Notes: a model not told the origin generated them from the letters alone. 64,000 nt of DNA from Superficieibacter electus (GCF_002915575.1 NZ_PQGD01000017.1:1-64000); one strand, 5' to 3'; positions 41,002 through 52,563 are shown, counted from the stretch's first letter. Made by a program: numbers and translations.

Positions 41002-41889
41002 ATGTTAAACTTAAATCAGGTAAGATGTTTTATTGCTGTCGCGACTGAATTAAGTTTCCGTCGCGCGGCACATTCACTGCATATGAGTCAGCCCCCATTA
41101 ACACGGCAAATACAACTGCTGGAGCAATATTTAGACACTATATTACTGATCAGAGATAAACGCAGCGTCACGCTAACCGCAGCAGGAAAAGCATTTTATC
41201 AGGAAGCGTTGGAATTGATTGAGCATATTCATCGCATTGAACAATATACCAGGCGGGTCGCCAGTGGCGAGGTGGGATCGGTTACTATCGGCTTTGTTGC
41301 CAACGCATTCTATCATTTCTTACCGCCGATACTTTCTATACTGAAAGATGAATTCCCTTTTATTAATATTTCGCTACAACAATCAACCACTTTTCAGCAG
41401 GTCGAAGCGGTTATTAATCACCAGATCGACCTTGGTATTGTACGCGTTGTTCCGGATAACGATGCGCTGGATAGTACGCTTTGCGTAGATGAAACCTTTG
41501 TCGCTGCGGTGCCACGACAGCATCCACTGGCTTCACGAGCGTCGCTTCGGCTGAAGGATTTTGATAACCAGTCGACCATAATGTACTCAGTCGCCTGGAA
41601 GCCATTCTATGATTTACTGACTCATGCTTTTGAGGTTGAGCAGGTAAAGCCTGAATATGTGCAATATGAATCTAATACCGTCAATATCCTTTCTCTGGTC
41701 AATGTCGGATTCGGGCTGGCGGTGGTTCCCCAAAGCGCCTCGGCATTTAAACTTGATAACGTTAAATATATTCCATTAGAGACAGAACAGAATTTATCAA
41801 ATCATATGTATATTATTCATCGGAAAGACAATGATAATGAAGCCTTCAATCTCATAAAGAAAACTCTGTTCCAGCATATCGTGGTCTAA
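41002..41889 (+). CDS. LysR-family regulator of the sugar-acid operon
   Basis: About 295 residues. The N-terminal HTH is MLNLNQVRCFIAVATELSFR...MSQPPLTRQIQLLEQYLD. The effector domain (about 90-290) is of the CbnR/CatR-like group (GSVTIGFVANAFYHFLPPIL). The ATG at 41002 follows GGAGCAGCT; a frame from 40936 would add 22 residues before the HTH. It is divergent from the dehydratase-aldolase-symporter operon and is its likely activator, with the sugar acid or an intermediate as effector. Confidence 0.87.
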   Translation: MLNLNQVRCFIAVATELSFRRAAHSLHMSQPPLTRQIQLLEQYLDTILLIRDKRSVTLTAAGKAFYQEALELIEHIHRIEQYTRRVASGEVGSVTIGFVANAFYHFLPPILSILKDEFPFINISLQQSTTFQQVEAVINHQIDLGIVRVVPDNDALDSTLCVDETFVAAVPRQHPLASRASLRLKDFDNQSTIMYSVAWKPFYDLLTHAFEVEQVKPEYVQYESNTVNILSLVNVGFGLAVVPQSASAFKLDNVKYIPLETEQNLSNHMYIIHRKDNDNEAFNLIKKTLFQHIVV

Positions 41890-41939
41890 TGAATTCGTTA
41901 AAACATCTTGCCAGTCTGCGCCAGCCAGGCGACGTTCTG

Positions 41940-42359
41940 TCACTCAATATACTGACTGAACCGCAATAGATAGCCATCAGGATCTTGCACCAGTAATTCT
42001 CTCTGGCAGGCGACTGTTTCACCAACGCTGTAGTGATTATCCTGAAGTTCCCGGTAAAGCGGGACATCATGTGCAGCCAGGCGCGCCCGAATCTCCTCAA
42101 CATCATCCACTTCAATCTGGAAATTAATCCCTCTTCCCAACGGCCTGACCAGCTCTGCTGTGTTCCATCCTTGAGTGTGATACGCCTCAAGCATCAGTTG
42201 CGCCTCGCCAAGGCAGATATAAGCAAAATCAGGTACGCTGCGCCTTATCATGACGGTAAAACCGAGCACATCGACATAGAAGCGCAAGGAGGCGGGAAAA
42301 TCTGTTACGGTCAGTTCAGGAACCATTCGGTTCCAGTAGGTTTCTTTCTGATCTGTCAT
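41940..42359 (-). CDS. VOC-superfamily (glyoxalase/bleomycin-resistance type) protein
   Basis: About 139 residues with the paired beta-alpha-beta-beta-beta modules of the VOC fold: MVPELTVTDFPASLRFYVDVLGF, in pieces, then GINFQIEVDDVEEIRARLAAHDV and ELLVQDPDGYLLRF. It resembles bleomycin-resistance-like proteins. A metal-binding Glu is present in the last strand region, but the full ligand set is not certain. The ATG at 42359 is preferred over 42389. It converges with the LysR gene. The substrate is unknown. Confidence 0.8.
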   Translation of the reverse strand: MTDQKETYWNRMVPELTVTDFPASLRFYVDVLGFTVMIRRSVPDFAYICLGEAQLMLEAYHTQGWNTAELVRPLGRGINFQIEVDDVEEIRARLAAHDVPLYRELQDNHYSVGETVACQRELLVQDPDGYLLRFSQYIE

Positions 42360-42368
42360 TGCTTGTGA

Positions 42369-43505
<1,137 letters not shown>

Positions 43506-43626
43506 ACCGTACGGCAAGAAGAAGGACTGCAGCGATTTTTTACGACCACGATCACGAATGCTGTACTTTCTCTTTGCTCAGCTTTCAAAAGATTATGAAA
43601 ATAAAAATAAGTAAACGGAGATAAAA

Positions 43627-44898
43627 ATGAAAGAAATTATTTCTAACCATAAAGCGGGTAAGCATACAGGTATCTGTTCCGTTTGCTCTGCGCATCCGCT
43701 GGTGATTGAAGCGGCTCTACGCTTCGACTTACAGACGTCAAATAAAGTGTTAATCGAAGCAACATCCAATCAGGTTAACCAGTTCGGTGGTTATACTGGC
43801 ATGCAACCTGCTGACTTCAGGGACTTTGTATATAAAATTGCGGATGAAGTAGGGTTCCCGCATGAACGCATTATCCTTGGAGGAGATCATCTCGGCCCCA
43901 ACTGCTGGCAAAGTGAAAGCGCCGAGACAGCGATGGAAAAATCGCTTGAATTGATTCGCGCTTACGTGGCGGCTGGCTTCAGCAAAATTCATCTTGATGC
44001 TTCAATGTCCTGTGCCGATGACCCTGTACCACTGGACCCGGTGGTTGTCGCAGAACGTGCCGCACGGCTTTGCCTGGTCGCTGAACAAACTGCTACCGCC
44101 GAGCAAAAACGTCATCTGACCTATGTCATTGGTACAGAAGTTCCTGTCCCCGGCGGTGAAGCAAGCACCATTGGTACCGTCCACGTTACGCGTGCCGAAG
44201 ATGCAGCCCGCACGCTCGAAACCCATCAGATAGCATTCAGAGCACTGGGTCTTGATGAAGCCCTTGAGCGGGTCATCGCGATTGTAGTTCAGCCTGGCGT
44301 CGAGTTCGATCATACCCAGATTATTCATTATCGCCCGCAAGATGCGCAGGCATTGTCCCGCTGGGTTAAAGACACGCCGATGGTTTATGAGGCCCACTCA
44401 ACGGACTATCAGACGCGCTATGCCTATCGTGCACTGGTTCACGATCACTTCGCCATCCTGAAAGTTGGACCCGCCCTGACGTTCGCGTTACGAGAAGCCA
44501 TCTTCGCCCTTGCGCAAATGGAAAACGAACTGATCGCGCCGGAAAACCGCAGCCAGGTGCTCGATGTGATTGATGAAGTGATGCTGAACGAGCCGGGCTA
44601 CTGGAAAAAATATTATCGCCCCACCTGGAGTCAGGCGATGGTCGATATTCACTTTAGCCTTTCTGACCGTATTCGTTACTACTGGCCGCATCCACGTATC
44701 CGCCAGAGCGTAGAAAAATTAGTGGCAAATCTCAGCGCTACCACCCTACCGCTGGGCCTTATTAGCCAGTATATGCCAGTGCAATTTGATCGCCTGGCTA
44801 TGAGCGAACTTACCGCTACGCCGCACGCTCTCATCCTCGACAAGATCCAGGATGTCCTACGTGCTTACCGCTACGGTTGTTCTTCTGAAGTTGCCTGA
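43627..44898 (+). CDS. gatZ: D-tagatose-1,6-bisphosphate aldolase, accessory subunit
   Basis: 423 residues, matching GatZ/KbaZ (about 420). It resembles a TIM-barrel kinase-like protein but acts as the stabilising, non-catalytic subunit of GatY. Characteristic parts are the N-terminal [19 protein letters not shown] and [12 protein letters not shown]. It lies 121 bp after gatY and 18 bp before gatA in the galactitol operon. Confidence 0.95.
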   Translation: MKEIISNHKAGKHTGICSVCSAHPLVIEAALRFDLQTSNKVLIEATSNQVNQFGGYTGMQPADFRDFVYKIADEVGFPHERIILGGDHLGPNCWQSESAETAMEKSLELIRAYVAAGFSKIHLDASMSCADDPVPLDPVVVAERAARLCLVAEQTATAEQKRHLTYVIGTEVPVPGGEASTIGTVHVTRAEDAARTLETHQIAFRALGLDEALERVIAIVVQPGVEFDHTQIIHYRPQDAQALSRWVKDTPMVYEAHSTDYQTRYAYRALVHDHFAILKVGPALTFALREAIFALAQMENELIAPENRSQVLDVIDEVMLNEPGYWKKYYRPTWSQAMVDIHFSLSDRIRYYWPHPRIRQSVEKLVANLSATTLPLGLISQYMPVQFDRLAMSELTATPHALILDKIQDVLRAYRYGCSSEVA

Positions 44899-44916
44899 CC
44901 GCCATAAAGAGGATTT

Positions 44917-45381
44917 ATGAGCCAATTGTTTGTTCGCACCGCCATTAATTTCAGTTCCTGTCAGCAGGCACTGGAACATATTGGGCAAGAGATGCTTGCG
45001 AAAGGCGTCGTACATGAAACCTACCCGTCTGCGCTAATTGAGCGGGAGGCGAATTTCCCGACTGGCATTGCACTGGAAAGCCATGCCGTTGCGATCCCCC
45101 ACTGCGAGGCGGTGCATGCAAAGTCACCTGCTATTTACCTGATTCGACCGGATACGCCGGTGCTGTTTCAACGCGCGGATGATGACGGAGAAATTGCCGT
45201 TTCGTTGATCATCGCGCTGATTGTTGAAAACCCGAATGCACAGTTGAAACTGCTGCGTCGATTATTTAGTGAACTGCAAAATCCGAAAACGCTTGACGGT
45301 CTGCTCGCTGCTTCAGATAGCGAACTTGGTGAGTTATTTCGGAAAACGATCCTGGAATCTGAGCCCTGCGCTCAGGTCTAA
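44917..45381 (+). CDS. gatA: Galactitol-specific PTS EIIA component
   Basis: 154 residues of the PTS EIIA-2 (fructose/mannitol-type) fold. The phosphorylated His is His62 in AVAIPHCEAVH. It receives phosphate from HPr and passes it to GatB. Length and position agree with E. coli GatA (150). Confidence 0.95.
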   Translation: MSQLFVRTAINFSSCQQALEHIGQEMLAKGVVHETYPSALIEREANFPTGIALESHAVAIPHCEAVHAKSPAIYLIRPDTPVLFQRADDDGEIAVSLIIALIVENPNAQLKLLRRLFSELQNPKTLDGLLAASDSELGELFRKTILESEPCAQV

Positions 45382-45410
45382 CAACATACTGATAATAAAA
45401 GGAATACCCT

Positions 45411-45695
45411 ATGAAACGTAAAGTAATTGTGGCGTGTGGCGGTGCGGTTGCAACCTCAACAATGGCTGCGGAAGAAATTAAAGAATTATGTGAAGCCAAT
45501 AATATTACGCTGGATCTGGTCCAGTGCCGGGTTAATGAAATTGAAACCTATATGGATGGCGTGGATCTTATTTGCACAACGGCAAAAGTTGATCGCACGT
45601 TTGGTGATATTCCGGTAGTTCACGGTATGCCTTTTATCTCTGGCGTAGGGATTGAAGCGCTGCAGCAAAAAATCCTGAGCATCCTCGTGGGGTAA
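45411..45695 (+). CDS. gatB: Galactitol-specific PTS EIIB component
   Basis: 94 residues, the E. coli length. The phosphocysteine is Cys9 in [14 protein letters not shown]. It transfers phosphate from GatA to galactitol during transport through GatC. It starts 29 bp after gatA, with a good AAAGGA site, and ends 4 bp before gatC. Confidence 0.95.
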   Translation: MKRKVIVACGGAVATSTMAAEEIKELCEANNITLDLVQCRVNEIETYMDGVDLICTTAKVDRTFGDIPVVHGMPFISGVGIEALQQKILSILVG

Positions 45696-45699
45696 CGTT

Positions 45700-47076
45700 A
45701 TGTTTAGCGAAATAATGCGTTATATCCTCGACTTAGGTCCAACGGTAATGCTGCCGATTGTGATCATTATTTTCTCAAAGCTACTGGGAATGAAACTCGG
45801 GGACTGTTTTAAAGGCGGTTTACACATCGGGATTGGTTTTGTAGGGATAGGGCTGGTTATCGGCCTGATGCTTGATTCCATCGGACCAGCTGCAAAAGCC
45901 ATGGCGGAGCAGTTCCAGATTAACCTGCACGTCGTTGATATCGGCTGGCCGGGTTCGTCTCCGATGACCTGGGCGTCACAAATTGCGCTGGTCGCGATCC
46001 CTATTGCTATTGGCGTTAACGTCCTGATGCTGGTCACGCGAATGACCCGCGTAGTCAACGTTGATATCTGGAATATCTGGCACATGACCTTCACCGGAGC
46101 CATGCTGCACCTGGCAACCGGATCGTATTGGATTGGCATTCTGGGCGTGGTTCTTCATGCGGCCTTTGTCTACAAATTGGGCGACTGGTTTGCCAAAGAC
46201 ACGCGGGATTACTTTGGTCTTGAGGGGATCGCCATACCGCACGGTAGCTCGGCTTATCTTGGTCCAATTGCCGTATTGGTCGATCTTATCATTGATAAGA
46301 TCCCGGGCCTTAACCGTATTCACTTCAGTGCTGATGACGTGCAGAAACGCTTTGGTCCATTTGGCGAACCCGTAACCGTTGGCTTTATTATGGGGATTGT
46401 TATTGGTCTCTTAGCGGGCTACGACGTGAAAGGTGTTCTGCAACTGGCGGTGAAAACAGCGGCGGTCATGCTGTTAATGCCGCGCGTGATTAAACCCATT
46501 ATGGATGGCCTTACTCCTATCGCGAAGCAGGCGCGTAAACGTCTACAGGCTAAGTTTGGTAGCCAGGAATTCCTGATTGGTCTGGACCCGGCATTGTTGC
46601 TCGGCCATACCTCCGTCGTCTCTGCCAGCCTGATCTTTATTCCGCTAACCATTCTGGTGGCGGTCGTGGTACCAGGCAACCAGGTGTTACCGTTCGGCGA
46701 TCTGGCGACCATCGGATTCTTTGTGGCAATGGCAGTAGCAGTCCACCAGGGCAACCTGTTCCGCACGCTGATCTCTGGCGTCATTATTATGGGCATCACG
46801 CTGTGGATCGCCACTCAGACTATCGGTTTGCATACTCAGCTTGCTGCTAACGCGGGTGCGCTGAAAGCAGGGGGTATGGTGGCGTCCATGGACCAGGGCG
46901 GCTCGCCGATTACCTGGCTGCTGATCCAGCTTTTCACCTGGCAGAATATTGTGGGCTTCACCGTCATCGCCATTATTTATGTCCTTGGCGTTCTGCTTAC
47001 CTGGCGCAGAGCACGCAACTTTGCCACGGCAGAAAAAGCCGCTGCCGCGCAACAACAGAGTCCAACCGCTTCTTAA
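45700..47076 (+). CDS. gatC: Galactitol-specific PTS EIIC permease
   Basis: 458 residues with multiple hydrophobic helices, matching GatC (451). It is the membrane channel that phosphorylates galactitol to galactitol-1-phosphate. The family segments IGFVGIGLVIGLMLD and HGSSAYLGPIAVLVD are present. The C-terminal Ala/Gln tail is slightly longer than in E. coli. Confidence 0.95.
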   Translation: MFSEIMRYILDLGPTVMLPIVIIIFSKLLGMKLGDCFKGGLHIGIGFVGIGLVIGLMLDSIGPAAKAMAEQFQINLHVVDIGWPGSSPMTWASQIALVAIPIAIGVNVLMLVTRMTRVVNVDIWNIWHMTFTGAMLHLATGSYWIGILGVVLHAAFVYKLGDWFAKDTRDYFGLEGIAIPHGSSAYLGPIAVLVDLIIDKIPGLNRIHFSADDVQKRFGPFGEPVTVGFIMGIVIGLLAGYDVKGVLQLAVKTAAVMLLMPRVIKPIMDGLTPIAKQARKRLQAKFGSQEFLIGLDPALLLGHTSVVSASLIFIPLTILVAVVVPGNQVLPFGDLATIGFFVAMAVAVHQGNLFRTLISGVIIMGITLWIATQTIGLHTQLAANAGALKAGGMVASMDQGGSPITWLLIQLFTWQNIVGFTVIAIIYVLGVLLTWRRARNFATAEKAAAAQQQSPTAS

Positions 47077-47082
47077 TCTTAT

Positions 47083-47100
47083 GGGGAGCCTTCGCTCCCC
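47083..47100 (+). terminator. Hairpin between gatC and gatD
   Basis: GGGGAGC-CTTC-GCTCCCC (47083-47100) is a 7-bp GC-rich stem with a 4-nt loop, followed by TTTAC. It could act as a partial terminator or an mRNA-stabilising element setting gatD below the PTS genes. Confidence 0.6.
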
Positions 47101-47121
47101 TTTACATTTCTGGAGGATTTT

Positions 47122-48165
47122 ATGAAATCAGTGGTGATCCACGCTGAGGGAGACGTACGCGTTGAAGAACGTCCCGTGCCGCAGCCAGAAGCCGATGACG
47201 ACGTTCTGGTAAAAGTCGCCAGCTCAGGTTTATGCGGTTCAGATATTCCGCGTATTTTCGCCCACGGTGCGCACTATTATCCTATAACCCTGGGCCATGA
47301 ATTTAGCGGCTACGTCGAATCCTGCGGAGCAGGTATTACCGATCTGGCTCCGGGCGATGCGGTAGCCTGTGTCCCACTACTGCCTTGTTTTAACTGTCCA
47401 CAATGCCAGCGGCACTATTTTTCACTGTGCAAACAGTACCAGTTTGTCGGATCGCGTAGCGAAGGGGGGAATGCGGAGTATGTGGTAGTGAAGCGTGCTA
47501 ATTTGTTCCGTCTTCCGGCCTCTGTGCCTATTGCTGATGGGGCGTTTATTGAACCCATTACCGTCGGGCTACATGCGTTTCATCTGGCACAAGGCTGTGA
47601 AGGTAAAAACGTAATTATTGTAGGGGCAGGAACCATCGGCCTGCTGGCACTCCAGTGCGCGCGCGAATTAGGTGCTAAAAGCGTGACGGCGATTGATATC
47701 AACCCGCAGAAGCTGGCGCTGGCAAAAGAATTAGGTGCGGATCAGGTATTTAACAGCCGGGAGATGAGCGGCGCAGAAATCCAGTCTGCACTGACAGAAA
47801 AGCAATTTGATCAGTTGGTTCTGGAAACAGCAGGTACGCCACAAACGGTTTCGCTGGGGATTGAAATTGCAGGCCCACGCGCACAGCTGGCGCTGGTGGG
47901 AACCTTGCATCATGACCTTACGCTCGCGTCGGTGGTATTCGGGCAAATTTTGCGTAAAGAGCTTACCGTACTGGGTAGCTGGATGAATTACTCCGGCCCA
48001 TGGCCCGGTGAAGAATGGGAAACGGCTGCACGCCTGTTGAGCGAGAAAAAACTCAAACTTCAGCCATTGATAGCACATGCTGGAAATGCGGAAAGTTTCG
48101 CCAAAGAAGTACAGGCACTTAATGGAGCACCTATGCAGGGTAAGATTATTCTTAATTTCGCTTAA
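47122..48165 (+). CDS. gatD: Galactitol-1-phosphate 5-dehydrogenase
   Basis: 347 residues, zinc MDR family. Catalytic zinc residues are Cys38, His59 and Glu60; structural zinc cysteines are Cys89, Cys92, Cys95 and Cys103. The Rossmann motif is GAGTIG. It oxidises galactitol-1-phosphate with NAD to tagatose-6-phosphate, which a kinase encoded elsewhere converts to the GatYZ substrate. A TGGAGGA site precedes the ATG. It is the last structural gene of the operon. Confidence 0.95.
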   Translation: MKSVVIHAEGDVRVEERPVPQPEADDDVLVKVASSGLCGSDIPRIFAHGAHYYPITLGHEFSGYVESCGAGITDLAPGDAVACVPLLPCFNCPQCQRHYFSLCKQYQFVGSRSEGGNAEYVVVKRANLFRLPASVPIADGAFIEPITVGLHAFHLAQGCEGKNVIIVGAGTIGLLALQCARELGAKSVTAIDINPQKLALAKELGADQVFNSREMSGAEIQSALTEKQFDQLVLETAGTPQTVSLGIEIAGPRAQLALVGTLHHDLTLASVVFGQILRKELTVLGSWMNYSGPWPGEEWETAARLLSEKKLKLQPLIAHAGNAESFAKEVQALNGAPMQGKIILNFA

Positions 48166-48172
48166 ACAATAC

Positions 48173-48195
48173 GAGCCAGCAACCTGAGCTGGCTC
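48173..48195 (+). terminator. Stem-loop after gatD
   Basis: GAGCCAGC (48173-48180) and GCTGGCTC (48188-48195) form an 8-bp stem with a 7-nt loop, 8 bp after the gatD stop. The downstream sequence ACATTTACTTT is moderately T-rich. It is probably the operon terminator before gatR. Confidence 0.6.
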
Positions 48196-48203
48196 ACATT
48201 TAC

Positions 48204-48239
48204 TTTCGAAGATTGGCGTTCACCTTTCACTACCCTTCG
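48204..48239 (+). promoter_or_regulatory. gatR promoter region with TTTCG-type sites
   Basis: TTTCGAA at 48204-48210 and CTTCGA at 48235-48240 resemble the DeoR/GatR half-sites found before gatY. They fit autoregulation of gatR, which has its own short upstream region between the gatD stem-loop and the ATG at 48277. Confidence 0.45.
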
Positions 48240-48276
48240 ATTAAAATAAAGTCAGCTAATCATCAGGCAAATTAAT

Positions 48277-49050
48277 ATGAACTCATTTGAGCGAAGGAAT
48301 AAAATCGTCGATCTGGTTAATACGCAAGGCAGCGTGCTGGTGTTGGATCTTTCGAATACCTTTGGTATTTCTGAAGTCACCATCCGTGCCGATTTGCGTT
48401 TACTGGAAGATAAAGGCTTAGTCACGCGCTTTCATGGTGGTGCGGCCAGAGCTGGTAGCAATTTAATTGAAAGCGACAATCAGGAAGTGATTCTGGAGGA
48501 GCGTTATCAACTTGCAAGCGATCCAAAAAAACGTATTGCTCAGGCTGCCGCGGCGATGATTGAAGAAGGGATGACAGTCCTACTTGATAGCGGGAGTACC
48601 ACTCTACTGGTAGCGGAAGCGCTGGCAAAAAATACTAACATCACTGTGATTACGAATAACCTGCCTGCGGCGTTTACCCTTTCAGATAATAAAGATATTA
48701 CGCTGGTGGTGTGTGGCGGCACGGTACGTCATAAAACGCATTCCATGCATGGGACCATTGCGGAGCGGTCGTTACAGGGGATTAGCGCCGATCTGATGTT
48801 TGTGGGAGCCGACGGCATTGACGCCACCAACGGCATTACGACGTTTAACGAAGGTTATTCTATCAGCGGCGTAATGGCGGCAGCGGCACACAAGGTCGTA
48901 GCGGTACTTGACGCAACCAAGTTTAATCGTCGCGGATTTAACCAGGTCCTGCCGATGGAGAAAATTGACTGCGTGATCACCGATGAGAGCATCAGTGCAC
49001 AAGACCGTCTGGCGCTGGAAAACACTCACGTGGAATTGAAGGTAGTGTAA
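48277..49050 (+). CDS. gatR: Galactitol operon repressor, DeoR family
   Basis: 257 residues, intact. The N-terminal HTH (RRNKIVDLVNTQGSVLVLDLS; FGISEVTIRADLRLLEDKGLV) is followed by a DeoR-C sugar-phosphate sensor domain (LLDSGSTTLLVAEAL; VGADGID). In E. coli K-12 gatR is broken by an insertion element, giving constitutive expression; here the frame is full length, so the operon is probably inducible. Confidence 0.93.
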   Translation: MNSFERRNKIVDLVNTQGSVLVLDLSNTFGISEVTIRADLRLLEDKGLVTRFHGGAARAGSNLIESDNQEVILEERYQLASDPKKRIAQAAAAMIEEGMTVLLDSGSTTLLVAEALAKNTNITVITNNLPAAFTLSDNKDITLVVCGGTVRHKTHSMHGTIAERSLQGISADLMFVGADGIDATNGITTFNEGYSISGVMAAAAHKVVAVLDATKFNRRGFNQVLPMEKIDCVITDESISAQDRLALENTHVELKVV

Positions 49051-49057
49051 CGTCTTT

Positions 49058-49081
49058 TGGTCGGGCAGCGCTGCCCGACCA
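49058..49081. terminator. 24-bp perfect palindrome between gatR and rsmI
   Basis: TGGTCGGGCAGC followed directly by GCTGCCCGACCA (49058-49081) lies between convergent stops. It is a strong GC-rich hairpin but lacks a T-run on either strand downstream, so it may block read-through or stabilise both 3' ends rather than be a classical terminator. Confidence 0.6.
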
Positions 49082-49116
49082 GAAATCACGATATGACATC
49101 CATTATTAAAACGAAC

Positions 49117-49980
49117 TCACCCTTCCTGCTGCTCCAGCGCATACTTATACAACGCATTCTTCTTCACGCCGTGAATCTCAGCCGCCAGCGCCGCCGCCTT
49201 TTTCAGCGGTAGCTCGGCCTGCAACAGCGCCAGGGTGCGCAGCGCGTCAGCAGGTAACGCATCTTCCTGGGCCTTATGCCCTTCGACAATCAGCACCATT
49301 TCACCTTTGCGGCGGTTTTCGTCTTCTTTTACCCATGCCAGCAATTCACCGACCGGAGCACCATAGATGGACTCCCAGGTTTTGGTCAGCTCGCGTGCCA
49401 GCACCACATAACGGGATTCGCCCAGAACGGCCACGATATCTTCCAGACTTTCCAGCAGACGGTGAGTGGATTCATAAAAAATCAGCGTGCGGGTCTCTTC
49501 TTCCAGCGCCTTTAATGCATCCCGACGACCTTTTGATTTAGCGGGCAGAAATCCTTCATAGCAGAAACGGTCGGAAGGCAAGCCTGCCGCGCTTAACGCA
49601 GCGATGGCGGCACACGGGCCGGGCAACGGCACCACGCGGATACCCGCCTCGCGGCAGGTACGCACCAGGTGATAGCCGGGGTCGTTTATCAGCGGCGTTC
49701 CGGCGTCAGAGACCAGCGCGATGTTTTGCCCTTCTTTGAGCTTCGCGACCAGCGTCTCGGCTTTTTGCTGCTCATTGTGATCGTGCAGGGCAAAAAGCCG
49801 GGCGTTTATCGCAAAATGCTGTAACAGCAGGCCGGTATGGCGCGTATCTTCTGCGGCAATCAGGTCAACGTCCTGCAACACGGCGAGCGCACGTTGCGTA
49901 ATATCAGCTAAATTACCGATGGGAGTCGGTACAATATAGAGCTGACCGTGAGAATTATCCGCCGATTGGTGTTGTTTCAT
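49117..49980 (-). CDS. rsmI: 16S rRNA 2'-O-ribose C1402 methyltransferase
   Basis: 287 residues, matching E. coli RsmI/YraL (286). The tetrapyrrole-methylase fold is clear: [32 protein letters not shown] and [19 protein letters not shown]. It methylates the ribose of C1402 in 16S rRNA using S-adenosylmethionine. It is divergent from lpoA with 61 bp between starts, as in E. coli. Confidence 0.96.
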   Translation of the reverse strand: MKQHQSADNSHGQLYIVPTPIGNLADITQRALAVLQDVDLIAAEDTRHTGLLLQHFAINARLFALHDHNEQQKAETLVAKLKEGQNIALVSDAGTPLINDPGYHLVRTCREAGIRVVPLPGPCAAIAALSAAGLPSDRFCYEGFLPAKSKGRRDALKALEEETRTLIFYESTHRLLESLEDIVAVLGESRYVVLARELTKTWESIYGAPVGELLAWVKEDENRRKGEMVLIVEGHKAQEDALPADALRTLALLQAELPLKKAAALAAEIHGVKKNALYKYALEQQEG

Positions 49981-50041
49981 TGTTTAGTCCGTATTGCCGA
50001 TTTAATATTGAGCATCGAATAAAAATATCACTGGATACAGT

Positions 50042-52195
50042 ATGGTACTGTCAACGCTTCTTCGTTCGAAAGCCGCACGCGGCCTGCCGGTCATTCTGGC
50101 AGCCCTGATTTTCGCTGGTTGTGGCACTCAAACGCCCGATCAGAGCACGGCCCACCTTGAGGGGACAGCGCAGGCTGATTCCGGCTATTACCTGCAGCAG
50201 ATGCAGCAAAGCTCAGATGATAGCAAGACCAACTGGCAATTACTCGCCATTCGTGCCCTGCTAAAAGAGGGCAAGAGCCAGCAGGCGATGGAACTGTTTA
50301 ACCAGCTACCGCAGCAGCTCAGCGATGCACAGCGTCGCGAGCAGTCTTTACTGGAAGTCGATGTGAAGCTGGCACAGAAGGATTACCCGGGCGCGCAGGC
50401 GATGCTCAGTAAACTAAACCCGGCAGATTTTGATAAAAACCAGCAGGCGCGGATCTGGCAGATGAAGATTATTGCTCTGCAGGGACGGCCTTCGCTGGAA
50501 TTACTGCGCGCGTTAATTGCGCAGGAGCCGTTGCTGGCCGCAAAAGAAAAGCAGGCCAATATCGACGCGACCTGGCAGGCGCTCTCTTCAATGACGCCGG
50601 ACCAGGCACAGGCGCTGGTGATCAACGCGGATGAAAATGTGTTGCAAGGCTGGCTGGATTTACAGCGCGTCTGGTTTGACAACCGTAACGATCCGGACAT
50701 GATGAAAGCCGGGATTGCTGACTGGCAGAAGCGCTACCCGCAGAATCCGGGAGCCAAAATGCTACCGTCTCAGCTGGCGAATGTGCAGAATTTTAAACCG
50801 GCTTCGGTCAACCGCATCGCTCTGCTGCTGCCGTTAAACGGGCAGGCGGCTATCTATGGCCGTACGATTCAGCAGGGATTTGAGGCCGCAAAAAATGGAG
50901 CAACCCAGGTCGATGGAAGCGCGGTACCCCAGCAGGTTGCTCAGGCAGCCTCAACAGATAACGGTGTTGTCAGCCCGTCACAGGCGGAGGTTAACGATCT
51001 GACAACGGCACAGCAGGCACCGGTACAGGCTCCCGGCAACGAGGCCGCCGCGCCGGTTCAGGCACCCGGTAATGAGGCCGCTGCAGCGACTCAGGCTCCG
51101 ACGGCAGAAAGCGCAGCGCCTGCCCCGACACCAGCGGCGCAGCAGAACGCGCCGGTTCAGGCTCCCGATGCAGTACCTGCCCAGCCAGCTACTGCACCAC
51201 AAACGGTTACCACCCCGGCCAGTCCTTCAGCTGAGCTGAAAATCTATGACACCACCTCACAGCCGCTCAGCCAGATCCTGACGCAGGTTCAGCAGGACGG
51301 GGCCAGCATCGTGGTCGGGCCGCTGCTGAAGAATGATGTTGATGAGGTGGTAAAGAGCAATACCGCACTCAATGTGCTGGCACTCAACCAGCCTGAAGCG
51401 GTAGAAAACCGTCCTAATATCTGTTATTTCGCGCTTTCGCCGGAAGATGAAGCGCGTGATGCTGCACGCTTTATCCACCAGCAGGGCAAGTTGTCTCCGC
51501 TGGTGCTGATCCCGCGTAGCGGGCTGGGCGACCGGGTAGCAAATGCCTTTGCCGATGAGTGGCAAAAACAGGGTGGCGGCACGGTACTGGAACAGAAATT
51601 TGGCTCTGCCTCCGAGCTGCGTGGCGGCATCAACGGCGGATCGGGCATTGCGTTAACTGGTAGCCCGGTGAACGTCAGCCAGCCTCAGCCGCAGAACGTC
51701 GCGGCTGCCGGATTAGCTATCCCGACGCCGCCGACGGATGCAGAAATCTCCGGCGGTCGCGTGGACGCGGCTTATATCCTCGCCACCCCGGAAGAAATTG
51801 GCTTTATCAAACCAATGATTGCCATGCGTAACGGTAGCCAGAGTGGCGTTACGCTGTACGCCAGTTCGCGCAGCGCCCAGGGAACGGCCGGGCCGGATTT
51901 CCGTCTGGAAATGGAAGGTCTGCAATATAGCGAAATCCCAATGCTGGCAGGCAGTAATCCGGCATTGATGCAGCAAGCGCTGGCTTCGGTGCGTAATGAT
52001 TACTCGCTGGCGCGCCTGTATGCCATGGGCGCAGACGCCTGGTCACTGGCAAATCATTTCTCGCAGATGCGCCAGATGCCAGGTTTTGAAATCAGCGGCA
52101 ACACCGGCGATCTGACCGCCAACAGCGATTGTGTGATTAACAGGAAGTTATCATGGCTCAAATACCAACAAGGACAGGTTGTTCCGGCGAATTAA
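50042..52195 (+). CDS. lpoA: Outer-membrane lipoprotein activator of PBP1A
   Basis: 717 residues, LpoA/YraM. The lipobox FAGC gives Cys27. The N-terminal TPR-like domain (about 30-255) and C-terminal LppC/periplasmic-binding-like domain (KIALLL-type [13 protein letters not shown] onward) are conserved. It is about 40 residues longer than E. coli LpoA (678). The extra length is in the Ala/Pro/Gln linker (about 300-395), where the unit [11 protein letters not shown] is duplicated and AP-rich units continue. It activates PBP1A from the outer membrane. Its 3' end overlaps yraN by 43 nt. Confidence 0.95.
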   Translation: MVLSTLLRSKAARGLPVILAALIFAGCGTQTPDQSTAHLEGTAQADSGYYLQQMQQSSDDSKTNWQLLAIRALLKEGKSQQAMELFNQLPQQLSDAQRREQSLLEVDVKLAQKDYPGAQAMLSKLNPADFDKNQQARIWQMKIIALQGRPSLELLRALIAQEPLLAAKEKQANIDATWQALSSMTPDQAQALVINADENVLQGWLDLQRVWFDNRNDPDMMKAGIADWQKRYPQNPGAKMLPSQLANVQNFKPASVNRIALLLPLNGQAAIYGRTIQQGFEAAKNGATQVDGSAVPQQVAQAASTDNGVVSPSQAEVNDLTTAQQAPVQAPGNEAAAPVQAPGNEAAAATQAPTAESAAPAPTPAAQQNAPVQAPDAVPAQPATAPQTVTTPASPSAELKIYDTTSQPLSQILTQVQQDGASIVVGPLLKNDVDEVVKSNTALNVLALNQPEAVENRPNICYFALSPEDEARDAARFIHQQGKLSPLVLIPRSGLGDRVANAFADEWQKQGGGTVLEQKFGSASELRGGINGGSGIALTGSPVNVSQPQPQNVAAAGLAIPTPPTDAEISGGRVDAAYILATPEEIGFIKPMIAMRNGSQSGVTLYASSRSAQGTAGPDFRLEMEGLQYSEIPMLAGSNPALMQQALASVRNDYSLARLYAMGADAWSLANHFSQMRQMPGFEISGNTGDLTANSDCVINRKLSWLKYQQGQVVPAN

Positions 52196-52542
52196 CCCGT
52201 AAGCAAACCGGCGACGCGTGGGAGCAAAACGCGCGTCGCTGGCTTGAAAACAGAGGGCTGCGTTTTGTCGCGGCCAACGTCAGGATGCGCGGCGGTGAGA
52301 TTGACCTTATCATGCGTGACGGGGCGGTAACGGTGTTTATCGAAGTCCGTTACCGCCGCAGCACACGCTATGGCGGGGCGGCGGCCAGCGTGAGCCGAAG
52401 TAAGCAACATAAATTATTACAGACTGCCCGCTGGTGGCTCGCCCGTCAGAATGGGAGTTTTGATACTGTGGATTGCCGGTTTGATGTGGTAGCCTGCGAC
52501 GGCAGCCACATCGAATGGCTTAAAAACGCCTTTGGCGAATAA
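52153..52542 (+). CDS. yraN: UPF0102 protein YraN
   Basis: 129 residues, like E. coli YraN (131). The family motif [22 protein letters not shown] contains Glu/Asp and E-V-R residues at positions of a PD-(D/E)xK nuclease core. Function is unproven, and DNA processing or repair is inferred from the fold. The start is within the lpoA 3' end. Confidence 0.93.
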   Translation: MAQIPTRTGCSGELTRKQTGDAWEQNARRWLENRGLRFVAANVRMRGGEIDLIMRDGAVTVFIEVRYRRSTRYGGAAASVSRSKQHKLLQTARWWLARQNGSFDTVDCRFDVVACDGSHIEWLKNAFGE

Positions 52543-52563
52543 ACCTGATAGTTAAGGGATACT

